Assembly (NCBI GenBank): GCA_037044905.1
Contig: JBAOKB010000076.1
Span: forward strand, 28,178-92,177
From: Hortaea werneckii
Lineage: Eukaryota > Ascomycota > Dothideomycetes > Mycosphaerellales > Teratosphaeriaceae
Direction: 5' to 3'
DNA length: 64,000 nucleotides
The position numbers and the translations under genes were made by a program. The notes beneath the pieces are model-generated. The model had not been told where the DNA came from and did not search any database. It saw nothing but the letters and a program-made list of their open reading frames with translations. Shown here in pieces: positions 1 to 9,387 of this stretch (position 1 is the first letter of the stretch; every line of letters begins with the position of its first letter).

Positions 1-268
1 AGTTGAGGTTGATTTCGAACAGAGGGTCCTGAGGGTCATCTTGGGAAGAAGGCGGGGCTGGTGATTGATAGGTATAGGAGGTGAAGAGATGCTTTTCGAG
101 GAAGACGAATGATTCCATCACGCTGCCTTCCTCGGTGCTGAAGCGCAGACCTTGGGCAGAGATAAGGACTTGGGCCTTCTTGGCTGGAGCGATACAGCGA
201 AGGAGCGTGAGCAGCTGACGAGCGGAGGAAGAGACAGCCGAAAAGATCGGCGTGGAAGAATGTGCCAT
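1..268 (-). CDS. RAD1: RAD1 checkpoint clamp subunit (9-1-1 complex), 3' part outside window
   Basis: Rad1 is one of three subunits (with Rad9 and Hus1) of the PCNA-like ring loaded at DNA damage to activate the ATR/Mec1 checkpoint in the nucleus. The 89 visible codons show the family's N-terminal start: a short leader, then FSAVSSSARQLLTLLRCI, a KAQVLISAQGLRFSTEE beta-strand segment and MESFVFLEKHLFTSY. These correspond to the first half of the first sliding-clamp fold. I chose the ATG at 268..266 because it begins the conserved stretch; the reading frame is open to the left edge with no intron needed. Only 46 nt separate this start from the stop of the small ORF at 315..539, so its promoter or leader must overlap that ORF. 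The rest of the gene lies outside the window. Identity is by recognised family motifs. Confidence 0.85.
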   Translation of the reverse strand, partial: MAHSSTPIFSAVSSSARQLLTLLRCIAPAKKAQVLISAQGLRFSTEEGSVMESFVFLEKHLFTSYTYQSPAPPSSQDDPQDPLFEINLN

Positions 269-314
269 GATGGTGGGAGAAGATAGGACAGTACAGGGTA
301 TCTCTTTTGGTATG

Positions 315-539
315 TTACAGCCCGAAGTAGGTGCAGATGCGATAGGTCAAGTTGACGACGGTGAAGAAGCCCAGGAGACCGAAGGCGAGGATGACAAGGG
401 TCGAGGTGACCGGATGGAATGGACGATAGTGGGCGGAAGGCTTTGCGGTCTTCGGCGGACGGCGTGAAGGATGGGGCGTGGAGGTGGAAGAGGTAGCGGG
501 TGGTGGACGGAAGCTACGGAGGGTATTGCGTGCGCTCAT
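315..539 (-). CDS. 74-aa putative tail-anchored membrane protein overlapping the OST5 stop codon
   Basis: This ORF starts with an ATG whose last two bases and following A form the OST5 stop (ATGA overlap at 536..539), in a different frame from OST5. It encodes MSARNTLRSF, then a Pro/Ser/Thr/Lys-rich polar half, then one hydrophobic segment near the C-terminus (about residues 44-64: VTSTLVILAFGLLGFFTVVN) and ends RICTYFGL. That arrangement looks like a small tail-anchored protein. I do not recognise the family. Because it begins exactly where OST5 ends and finishes 46 nt before RAD1 begins, it could be the second cistron of the OST5 mRNA, translated by termination-reinitiation, or an upstream ORF in the RAD1 leader, or chance. 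Coding potential is suggested by the compact topology only. Confidence 0.45.
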   Translation of the reverse strand: MSARNTLRSFRPPPATSSTSTPHPSRRPPKTAKPSAHYRPFHPVTSTLVILAFGLLGFFTVVNLTYRICTYFGL

Positions 540-923
540 ACGTAGACACCGACAGCGCAGATCATGTAGACAGCGCCGAAACTGATTCAAACATTAGTTC
601 AAGCTCCCTCGACGGTTAAAGTATATGGTGTCTTCGGTATGAGAAGGGAGGCGTACCCGAATGCGAGAGAGGCGGGAATGCCGTACAATGGCACGTTCTT
701 AAGGGTGTTGTCTTTTGCATCGATCAGCGCTGCTCGACCCGCAACAAGCACAGCGTCTATAGAGGATTTGTTGAAACATACTCAGACCGAACAGACTGGT
801 CAGGATAAAGGCCAACAGCAGCAAGGTGAAGCCAACGGTAAACTGAGTGCCTTTGCCAATGGTTGGCTGGAAGGGCTGGCCGGCGGAAGCCTCCCAGAGT
901 TCGGTGAGAGATGCGGCAGACAT
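536..923 (-). CDS. OST5: OST5/TMEM258 subunit of oligosaccharyltransferase
   Basis: This is a small two-helix subunit of the ER oligosaccharyltransferase that transfers the lipid-linked glycan to Asn in nascent proteins. The model is complement(join(536..581,657..711,782..923)), 80 aa, close to the 79 aa of human TMEM258. The exons read MSAASLTELWEASAGQPF, then helix one (TVGFTLLLLAFILTSLFGL), then NVPLYGIPASLAFG, and the last 46-nt exon gives FGAVYMICAVGVYV, the family's C-terminus. Introns are 70 and 75 nt; both have GT..AG ends and the joins preserve frame. It is divergently placed against GCN5, with about 390 nt between the start codons. The stop codon overlaps the ATG of the downstream 74-codon ORF. 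Identity is secure from the GIPASLAFG and AVYMICAVGVYV motifs. Confidence 0.92.
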
Positions 924-1315
924 GGATGGAAAGGCGATGGTGATTGAAGCTTGATTGAGCGGAAAGATTCAAGCGTACATGGACAATGTTGGAGCAAGTC
1001 AATGGCTCGATGCCGGTATATCATCGACCGCATTGGATGGAGGATCGGGACAGCTGGAGCTCGATTTCTGATGCCTCAGGCTATCCTTGTAGCTTTCACA
1101 TGCGGCGGAAGCAGCCGTCGCCCTCGTCGGGGTTAAGCTCTCCACAACGCCGCCTGTCTAGACGTCGCGACAACCAGCATCACTGCAACTGACTGAAAGC
1201 TGATCGGCTTGCTATTCCTCCTCCGACCGCCTTCCACAGCAGTAACTGTACATCGGCGAACTCCACTCCTGATATCACACCGAACTGGCCACGAAGGTCA
1301 TCAACAGGAGCCAAC
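924..1315. promoter_or_regulatory. Divergent promoter region OST5 / GCN5
   Basis: About 390 nt lie between the OST5 ATG (minus) and the GCN5 ATG (plus). No recognisable ORF or RNA gene is seen. By position it should hold both promoters and 5' leaders. I see no clear TATA box. Confidence 0.5.
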
Positions 1316-3085
1316 ATGGCCCAAGACATCGTCAAGGAAGAAGGTAAGTCTACGCGCTTGAGCGCAACATAGCGAAAGACCCCATTGTTCTTTGAAACAG
1401 TCACGGATACCCTGGGCTCAGCCTGAAGCGAGGACTAAACGATCAACACGTCTTCCGGGACGTACATCGAAAGCACCGACAACGACAGCTGTACCGAGAT
1501 ATGAGGATCGAATCGGCCTGCCTAGGGTGCCGCCCCTCTAGATGAGTTGGGCAGAGTCCGCTGGCATGAGCCGCCTACTTGGGTTGCTTGGGCGGGAAGG
1601 TAGTGAGGAGAGGCCTAATGGCACGATGCGGAAGAGGAGGTGGCTCAGATTGTGTCCATGCGGAACACAAGTGTCTGGTCGACACCGACTCCCTACAGAA
1701 GCTGGAGATACACCATGGCAGTCACAGCTATCCACGTGCGACACATCGTTGGGTCTCGGATCACTTGCTGACATCACCTGCTGCCAGACCACAAACGCAA
1801 AGCGGACAATGCGCCGAATGGCGATTCAAACGAACACGATTCCAAAAGATTCAAATCATCTGCTTCTCCTCAACCCGAACCAGCGCCCGATGCGAACGAC
1901 GCGGACAACGACGCCGAAGAATCCGATGCGCCGGCTCGAGTGCCCTTCCCAGAGAAGCCTGCCGTCCTCGAAGAGCGCAACGGAGATATTTCTTTCCAAG
2001 TTGTCAACAATGACAACCAACCACGCAGCATGATCATCTTGACCGGTCTGAAATGTATTTTCCAGAAACAACTACCTAAGATGCCTAAGGATTACATCGC
2101 ACGGCTAGTCTACGACCGAACTCATCTGAGCATCGCTATCGTGAAACGACCTCCTATCGGCACCCATGCTGACAAGAGCGATATGCCTGGCGAAGTTGTC
2201 GGAGGAATCACCTACCGTCCCTTCAAAGGTCGACAATTTGCCGAAATCGTCTTCTGCGCCATCTCCTCGGATCAGCAAGTCAAAGGGTACGGAGCGCACC
2301 TCATGAGCCATCTCAAAGACTATGTCAAAGCCACCAGCGACGTGATGCATTTCCTCACTTACGCCGACAACTATGCCATTGGCTATTTCAAAAAGCAAGG
2401 TTTCACCAAAGAAATCACCCTCGACAAGCCAAAATGGATGGGCTACATCAAAGACTATGAAGGCGGCACCATCATGCAATGCTCCATGCTACCTAAGATC
2501 CGCTACCTCGAATCCGGCCGGCTCCTCCTCAAGCAGAAAGCCGCCGTGCACGCCAAGATCCGCGCCGTCAGCCGCGCCTACGACATCCACGAACCCCCGT
2601 CAGAATGGCGCCACCTCAAATCTACCGACCCTTTACCTGAAATTGACCCTCTCTCCATTCCCGCGATTCGCGCCACGGGCTGGAGCGCAGACATGGATTC
2701 GCTCTCGCGACAACCCCGCCGAAACCCATCCCACTCACTCCTCGTCACCCTCCTGAGCGCCCTCCAGACTTCCTCCGCCGCCTGGCCGTTCTTACAACCC
2801 GTTAACGGCGACGAAGTCCAAGATTACTACTCCGTCATCAAGAACCCGATGGATCTCTCGACCATGGAGACCAAGCTCGACAAGGACCAGTACGAAGGCG
2901 TTGAAGACTTCGTCCGCGACGTTTTGTTGATCGTCCGGAACTGTAAGCGGTATAATGCCGAGAGCACGCCGTATGCGAAGGCGGCGGGGAAGCTGGAACG
3001 CGAGTTGTGGAGGAAAGTGAGGGAGGTGCCGGAGTGGAGTTATTTGGATAGTGAAGGGTTTGAGAGTACGGCTAGGCAGGAGTGA
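1316..3085 (+). CDS. GCN5: Histone acetyltransferase GCN5 (SAGA/ADA), GNAT plus bromodomain
   Basis: Gcn5 acetylates lysines on histone H3 using acetyl-CoA as the catalytic subunit of SAGA/ADA coactivators. The model is join(1316..1343,1788..3085), 441 aa. A 28-nt first exon (MAQDIVKEE) is joined through a 444-nt intron (GTAAGT; CTGACATC branch site; TGCCAG) to a linker DHKRKADN followed by an acidic stretch. The GNAT domain follows (about residues 80-245), with FAEIVFCAISSDQQVKGYGA carrying the general-base Glu near 162 and the acetyl-CoA loop QVKGYG, then YADNYAIGYFKKQGF. The C-terminal bromodomain (about 320-425) has WPFLQPVN, DYYSVIKNPMDL and the acetyl-lysine-binding RYN. The length matches yeast Gcn5 (439 aa). 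The long first intron could hide another small exon; the join shown keeps frame without one. Confidence 0.92.
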
Positions 3086-3694
3086 TGAGCTTTGACAGGG
3101 ACTGATGAGACGGTTGGGGGGCTTTTTGGCGTTATGGAGAGTGTTGCGTGTAGGACCGGGGATGGTTGGTCTTTTTTTATGATACCCAGACAGGTAGATG
3201 TTCTCTTGTTAAACAGCTCACCAATGAATGAAAGGACTGTGGACTGGTTCTTCTCAATATCGAATCTTCATCTATCCTGATACTGAATGCTTGCTTTATC
3301 CCTTAGTATTGCGACGATGTACAAGATCGTCCATTGCCAGGATGATATGCGTTCATGCATCGCCGTTTGGCCTTCAGTTGGACGGGTTCTTCAACTGTGA
3401 GATGACGTTTTTGCCGGCTCATCCCCGTCCGTGCTCCAGCTTCCACGGATTCCATGCATGAACATCATCCACGTGCAGCTTCGCAGAATCAGCGCAGGCA
3501 TTCTTATTATCGCTCCAAAAATTCACCTTTCCCTAACAATCTCCAATTGGACTCTCTAATAAAATACAATCATTCGAATAAGGCTTCTGCAATGAGCCCG
3601 TCCCGAACTCTCCCCGCCCCGTCTTCTTCGTCTTAGAGATCCACCGTCCTTCTCGCGACCATAATCGCATCTACACATACAAATCCACCTGAAA
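3086..3694. other. Intergenic region GCN5 - DUF155 gene
   Basis: 609 nt hold the 3' end of GCN5 and the promoter and leader of the next plus-strand gene. It includes an AT-richer stretch near 3560-3580 (AATAAAATACAATC). No ORF with a recognisable product was found. Confidence 0.4.
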
Positions 3695-6150
3695 ATGTCC
3701 AACCAACGCTCTGCGAGCGGACCTAAACGCAATCCCACCGTCCTCGTAACCGACACCCGCGACCAACCCCGATCCTCATCCTTCTCCGCCGCCGCCGCCG
3801 CCGCCGCGAACACCGCCGGCGGGGCCAGCAATTCCCTCCGCGGACCCAGTCGCCCTGGCGCCGCCGGCACCGCCTCTTCCCAGCGAAACCCTTCATCCGC
3901 CGGCGGGACGAGATTAATCTCCGTCGATAATGTCCTACAGTACGCGACTGATATCCCCTCAGCGCAACGGCGGATCCCTCCCCCCGGCCAGGCAAGACCG
4001 CTAGTACATACCCGCACGCCGTCTGGCCGACATCCTCTCAACCCCAAGCTACGCGGGGCGGGAGGTGGCGTGGGTGGAATCGGAGGCGGAGGACCGGGTG
4101 GGGTGGGAGTTGTGGACGGCGCGGCCGCGGTGGGGTTAGCGGGGATTAGTGGTGGAGGGAGGACGAGCAAGACGAGCGAGAAGTTGGTTTTGCTTCCGGA
4201 GACGACGGAGGAGCATGGAGAAGAAGACGAGGAGGAAGGGGAGGATCTTGAGAAGGTGGGTAGGAGGGTCGGACAGCGACGGGTTCAGGATGAGGATGAT
4301 GAGGTCGGTCCGCCTAGTGATGCGGTCATGATGCGGCGGAAAGCTATGGGACCGGGTGCTGGGAAGAGCGATGCGGAGCGTTTGCCCAAGAGCCAGAGGA
4401 CGGCGAATGCGCAGCTCGCCCGTGTGACGGCGTACTGTACTGCGCAGAGTTATAAGTTGCGGTCTACGGCGCAATTTGTGAGGGACCAGCATGGAGCCAA
4501 GACGAAGCTATATGATGATTGTTTATATTGCGTTTATCAGCTGCCTTTGCTGGGAGGGAGCGAGGGATACCGGGTCAGGAGCTCACCTGTTGTGAAGAAC
4601 CCGGGCGGGAGAAGCGTGTTGGATGAGCAGATTGAGGCGAATGAGCGGAGAGAGTACAGGGAAGGTTGGCAGGGTGAGAGTGATGAGTATTCGGTCAGAG
4701 CAAATGAAGGGGCCGGATCGTACGGGGCTATGCATGCCTCTACGCCTCCTGAGACGGGTCATGCCCGGCAACACGATCTGCCACCGCAGCAGGACAACCT
4801 CCATGCCACGCATACCAGCGATCAAGAACAACGCGATCGAGAAACAAACGGGTACGTGCATCAGGCTTCGGAGATGGATATGGATCCTAGCGGTCCGCGA
4901 CGACGGGAAAGCAACACCTCATCCGGTGGATGGTCTACCCAATCACCTTCCCAACACCCCTTCATCTCTCCCGACGCCCACACCGTCGCCGAACTCTTCA
5001 TCTTCTCCTATGGCGTCGCAGTCTTATGGAACTTCACACCGAACCAAGAAAAAGACCTCCTTGCCGACCTCACCTTCAGCTCAACCTCGCACTTCCAACA
5101 CATGGGCGGCGGCAACAACAACTCGACCTCCACCAAAACCAAACCTTCCTCCCCAACCAACTCCAACCCCCTCACCAGCAAACTCGCCGCCATGGCCCCG
5201 TCGACCACCAATTTCCTGCCCCTCATGACCCGCCCCTTAGACGAGTCCGACTTCGAAACGGAAGAATTCCACTTCCAGTACTCCCCGGAGATCGAGAAAC
5301 CCCGCATCTACAACGACATGATCACGCTGCGGACGTCGGACCATATGATTAAACTCGCCATGTCGCATGCCATCGCGCAGAGCACTAAGCTAAGTTTCTT
5401 CGAGGAGCGCATGCAGCGCACGATGACGGAGGCGCAGTATGTGCCGCGGCGGTTGGCGTTGGAGGGGCGGTTGGGCATGGATCGGAAGGAAGTTGTGGGG
5501 TTGGTTGGGAGGTTGTTCGAGGGGAGGGTGGATGTGAATCTTTGTAAGTCCTCTTCATTTTCTTTTCCTTTTGTTGATCTTGGAATGTTGGAGTCGTGAA
5601 AAAGGAGGAGACTGCTTCCCCCCTCCCTTTTTTTTTTCTTTCTTGTTTTATCAAGAGAAGAAAAAGAAAAAAGAGAAAGCAAAAGGGAAAGGAAAGGAAA
5701 AGATTACCAGCTAACCGGGTTTTCTGAAAAACAGCCTCAAACATGTTGGACACCCCCAACTTCTTCTGGGACTCGGAACCGACTCTCCACCCCCTCTACC
5801 AAGGCGTGCGCGAGTACCTCGAGATCAAACCGCGCATCCAGGTGCTCAACGAGCGCTGTCGCGTCTTCCTCGACCTGGCCGAGATCCTCTCGGACTCCAT
5901 CGCCGACGTCAAAATGACCCGCATCACCTGGATCATCATCGTGCTTATTATCCTTAGTATCCTTGTCACCTGTACGGAGGTTTTCCTGCGGTTTGGCATC
6001 CTGGCCCAGGGGAAGGGCAAGGATGGGAAGGGGTTGGAGAGTGGTGTGGGTGCGAATGGCACAGTCTGTTATTCTCTGCCTCCTCCCGGCGCGAGTGGCG
6101 TTTGGCCTAGTCCGCACGAGACGGCTGTGTATGGGCTAGGGGAGCTCTGA
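3695..6150 (+). CDS. DUF155 (RMD1/RMD8/Sif2-type) membrane protein
   Basis: The model is join(3695..5543,5735..6150), 754 aa. The N-terminal third is low complexity: a poly-Ala run (GCC repeats, residues about 30-37), a Gly-rich block and an acidic block. The conserved DUF155 region starts at VTAYCTAQSYKLRSTAQF (about residue 245) and resumes after an insert with TVAELFIFSYGVAVLWNF, then the EEFHFQYSPEIEKPRIYNDM and LKLAMSHAIAQSTKLS-like segment. The second exon continues with FFWDSEPTLHPLYQGVREYL and a membrane helix WIIIVLIILSILVTCTEVFL near the C-terminus. The 191-nt intron contains a polypyrimidine/polypurine block. Yeast RMD1/RMD8 have roles around meiotic division; S. pombe Sif2/Sif3 interact with Sad1. 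The exact paralogue here is undecided. The ATG at 3695 is the first in frame and has AAAATGTCC context. Confidence 0.85.
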
Positions 6151-6443
6151 GATTCAGTGAGTAAGTGGGAAGGGGGAGCGTGAGGGGGAGTACGGTCGCG
6201 CATTTTGAGCTTGATCATCTTCGTGAGCGAGGCGTTCTAGGCGCTGGGATCTGTTGTTTCCCGTCTTCACGGGTTTCTGCAACGTGTTCGCGACTTATAT
6301 CGAGTCGAGGGGGATAATCTTTGGTTTAATTGTTTAGCCTGCAGGACGACCAATGCAATGTATGGTTTTTATAGCACACATCTTCGACCATGCGTTTCAC
6401 CCCCTTGTCTGGCAGACCTGGCAAGTCTACCTTGAACTCAAAG

Positions 6444-6461
6444 AAAAAAAAAAAAAAAAAA
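6444..6461. repeat. Homopolymer A18
   Basis: Eighteen consecutive A residues on the plus strand, flanked by AAG and GAAAG, about 300 nt downstream of the DUF155 stop codon. Confidence 0.9.
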
Positions 6462-7150
6462 GAAAGAGCACAACGTCTCCAGGCCGTTGAGGGAGGCCAT
6501 CCGGCTTAGCCCTCCACCTTTTGCCCTCGTTCTTGTTTGCTCTCAGCTTGGTCTTGTTCACGTTCGTTCGACCTGTTCAGAAAGATGGCCCACGATTGGA
6601 CTACTTGTCTTACCCATTCTTTGCAGCGGCCGCTTTGCTGTTGAAGTATCATATCGTACGTTGCTTTGTTGACTGCGCTACCTACTGTTACATGGCTTCT
6701 TCAAATCTAGTTTCCTCTACGTATCAAAAAACAAAGTCAAGCGCAAAAGGGCAACGCCATCAACACCAGTATATAACAGCCGAAAGGTGATTACTGGCGC
6801 ACACTATTTACCCATCACATTTCCGCACTTGACAAGCACTCAACACAACATTACCTCCCCTTCCTACATGTCACCTGCTTCCTTCCTTCCTCCCTCCCAT
6901 CCCGCAAATGCACTAGGAAGCCTCGACCCTCGTCTGCCTCTCCATCAAGTTCCGGAAAGAAAATTATCCATGCAAGAAACCCCTTCAGCTTTCAAAGAAC
7001 CAATAGAAGAAGACACAGTGACAGAAGCACAAGACAACAGATCAAGAAGCAACAGACCTTACGCCAGCAATCAGTTCCAAACCCAACGACTGCCCCTTGC
7101 GGGCTTTTACCCTTCCTGTCGCTCACCTTCAAAAGACACAAAAAAAAGGC

Positions 7151-7169
7151 AAAAAAAAAAAAAAAAAAA
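7151..7169. repeat. Homopolymer A19
   Basis: A run of about nineteen A residues preceded by a shorter A run (7139-7147), between the convergent DUF155 and Zn2Cys6 genes. Confidence 0.85.
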
Positions 7170-7437
7170 CCAAAAGAGGTCGTGCTATATAAGACCGAGA
7201 GGTGAATGTAAAGACTGCAGGTGGCCGATGAACATTGGTCGCCAGCAGGCGGATGGTTTTGCCTGTCGAGGGTGGAAAGCAATGATATTTCTCCGTCTTG
7301 TAACCCCTCTGTAGCTGGAATGGGTTCCTTTTCGAGGAAGAAGTGTTGGGGGAGAGGCAGGACTCCACCGGCCACCCCAACCCGCGGTGTACTCCTGTTG
7401 ATCTTCTGAGGCCTCGCGAAGCCCCTGACTCGCCTTA

Positions 7438-9387
7438 TTAATAGCGTGCATTCAAGCTATGCACGCTCATCCGATGGGCGGTCTGGGCCCGCTGCCGCTC
7501 GAAGCTGGACTGGCTGCGCAAGATCTCGGCGTGTGCGCTGTGCTGGCCGCGATGCGAGTGACAGTGTTGTCGAGGGCCAGGCGTGGGGTTGTAGTTGGTC
7601 GGCGCGCTCATAGCTGAGAGGCCACCAGCGGGACCTTGGTCGTTGTCGCCTGAGGCGGTACTAGGTCGATCGGTAGTGGCTGCGGTTGGGAGGGTGGTGG
7701 ATATGCCGTTTCCGCTGTCGGTGCTGAAGCTGTAGAGGCTTGCTGGGGGTGCGGTTTCGGTGTGGGAAGGTGAGATGAGGGATGGGTGCATTGGAGGCTC
7801 GGCTGATTGATGTGGGCCTTCTGGGGTTTCCAATTGGAGAGCAGGCAGGTCTCGATGGTGTTGTGGTCGTGACTCATGCTGGAGGTGGGACGGTTGTGCG
7901 TGCGATAAGCTCGACGAGCAAGGAATCTGCATCGAGGTTGTCGAAGAGCTACTCGATGCTGTGCTGGGGAAGCTTTCGCACCCGGGAGGACCGCTGGCGG
8001 AGGCGGGCGAGACGTTTGGGCTGCTGGTGCGCGGGCAGTTGGTCTGTACCATTGGGAACTGGTATCCGAATGCTGGCTCAGAGATGCCTACTGCGTTTTG
8101 CGGTTGATCCTGATGCCCTTGTTGCGGATGTTGCGGTCGGCTTTGGGATTGGAAGGCTATCGCGAGCCCTGGAACCCCTGTGGTTGGCGGTATGCTTGAA
8201 TTTGAAACCGCTGCGGCACTCATAGAAGTGGGCTCAGACGACCATGGCATGGCATTTCGGCTATGAATCCCATGAATGTGGACTCTTGGCTCACTGCTGA
8301 TAGAACCTATTGTCCTAATATCCGGAAGCTGCTGAGTGCTGGGCTGCTGCGTTTGGGCGTTTGGGTACGTGATGGTGTACGGTGCAGGCAGCCGTCTTTC
8401 TTGGGCTGTATGTACCGGTAAAGACGAGTGTAGAGAGCTCATGTTCATTGAGCCAAAAGTATCTGATGTGACGCTTGGCAAGCGGCTGCCGCCATGCTGC
8501 GGAAAGGGAGCAGTCAGGTTCCCGAAGCTGTACGATGACGGCTGCTCGTGATAGCCCGCCGAGGCAGGCGTGGACATCATCGCGCTGCTGGTGCTCCATG
8601 CACGGTAATTCTCATAGCCTGGATATGAGCTGGAATATGGGTCTTGACGTGGCATCGACGACGACGACGACGACGCATGAGTGTACGAGTCCACCGGCGA
8701 GTTCTCATATTGGTCATACCCATCCACGAAAGAGGACCGCGTGTGTAAAGTCGGGAGGGAAGGCCTCTGCATTGGTTGATGGTGCGTTCCAATCCATCCA
8801 GTGCCAGTATCTGACGCATAACCAGCCGAATGCGGCGTATTGCCAGCAATGCTGCCTGGAGGGTAGACTTCTACTCCAGTCATTGAGAGCTCATGGCTAT
8901 TCACCTGTTTACGGGTAAGAAACTCGGTTGCGTCGTTTAGTAAGGAGGAGCTCACCCTGTTGAAGTGACACGCAGACACATCAGCACCCGACGCCCTGCA
9001 AGCCTGACAACCTGTGCCATCTCCAGGGTTGCCGGAACATTTGATTTTGCGCCTTCTGCAACGCGAGCACTATCGACATGTCAGATAGGTTAAACACTCA
9101 TGATCTCAGCTGTTACGTACAGCTACAGAGATCCTTCGCCGAGCAGTACCAGGTGCTATGTCTGGCTCGGTCTCGTGGATCTGTCTGGTCACCGAACGAC
9201 CTCCATAGCCTGGACGAAGTTCGTGGCGAGCATGATCATAATTGGCGTAATGTGCAACGGAGCTGTAGGGTGTGAGACGGTCGTAATAGCCTGGTGTCGA
9301 TGTCGATCGTTGCTGTGACGATTGATAGTGGGAGTCAAACTCTCCGAATCCGTGATATGACTGCGTCATCATCATCTCGGGGTTCAT
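7438..9387 (-). CDS. Zn(II)2Cys6 transcription factor, Ser/Pro/Gln-rich
   Basis: The model is complement(join(7438..8904,8956..9069,9121..9387)), 615 aa. Exon 1 starts MNPEMMMTQSYHGFGEF and ends ARRRISVA. Exon 2 supplies the binuclear zinc cluster CSRCRRRKIKCSGNPGDGTG then CQACRASGADVSAC, with Cys spacing 2-6-9-2-9, starting at residue 90. The last exon is a long disordered region rich in Ser, Pro, Gln and Tyr with a Ser run. No fungal-specific TF middle homology domain is visible, so DNA binding is clear but the regulatory part is not. Introns are 51 nt each with GT..AG ends; the second has TACTAAAC. The frame is open upstream of the chosen ATG to 9528, encoding a hydrophobic stretch that is probably leader; GTGAG..CTGCAG ends suggest a 5'UTR intron there. 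No target pathway can be named. Confidence 0.85.

Larger units (their letters stand above)
6151..7437. other. Intergenic region between convergent DUF155 and Zn2Cys6 genes
   Basis: About 1.3 kb holds the 3' ends of two convergent genes. It contains an A18 tract (6444-6461), an A19 tract (7151-7169) and a TATATAA at 6772-6778. An ORF at 6787..7314 has no recognisable domain and ends in a Lys run produced by the A tract. I see no supported gene here. Confidence 0.4.

Noticed and set aside
1542..2033. 163-codon plus-strand ORF and a second one in another frame near the start of GCN5
   Set aside because: Lie in the first intron and overlap the N-terminal coding part of GCN5 in other frames; no domain and poor composition.
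6787..7314. 175-codon plus-strand ORF with a TATATAA upstream
   Set aside because: No recognisable domain, ends in Lys run from a homopolymer, and lies in a convergent 3' region. A transcript would be needed to accept it.
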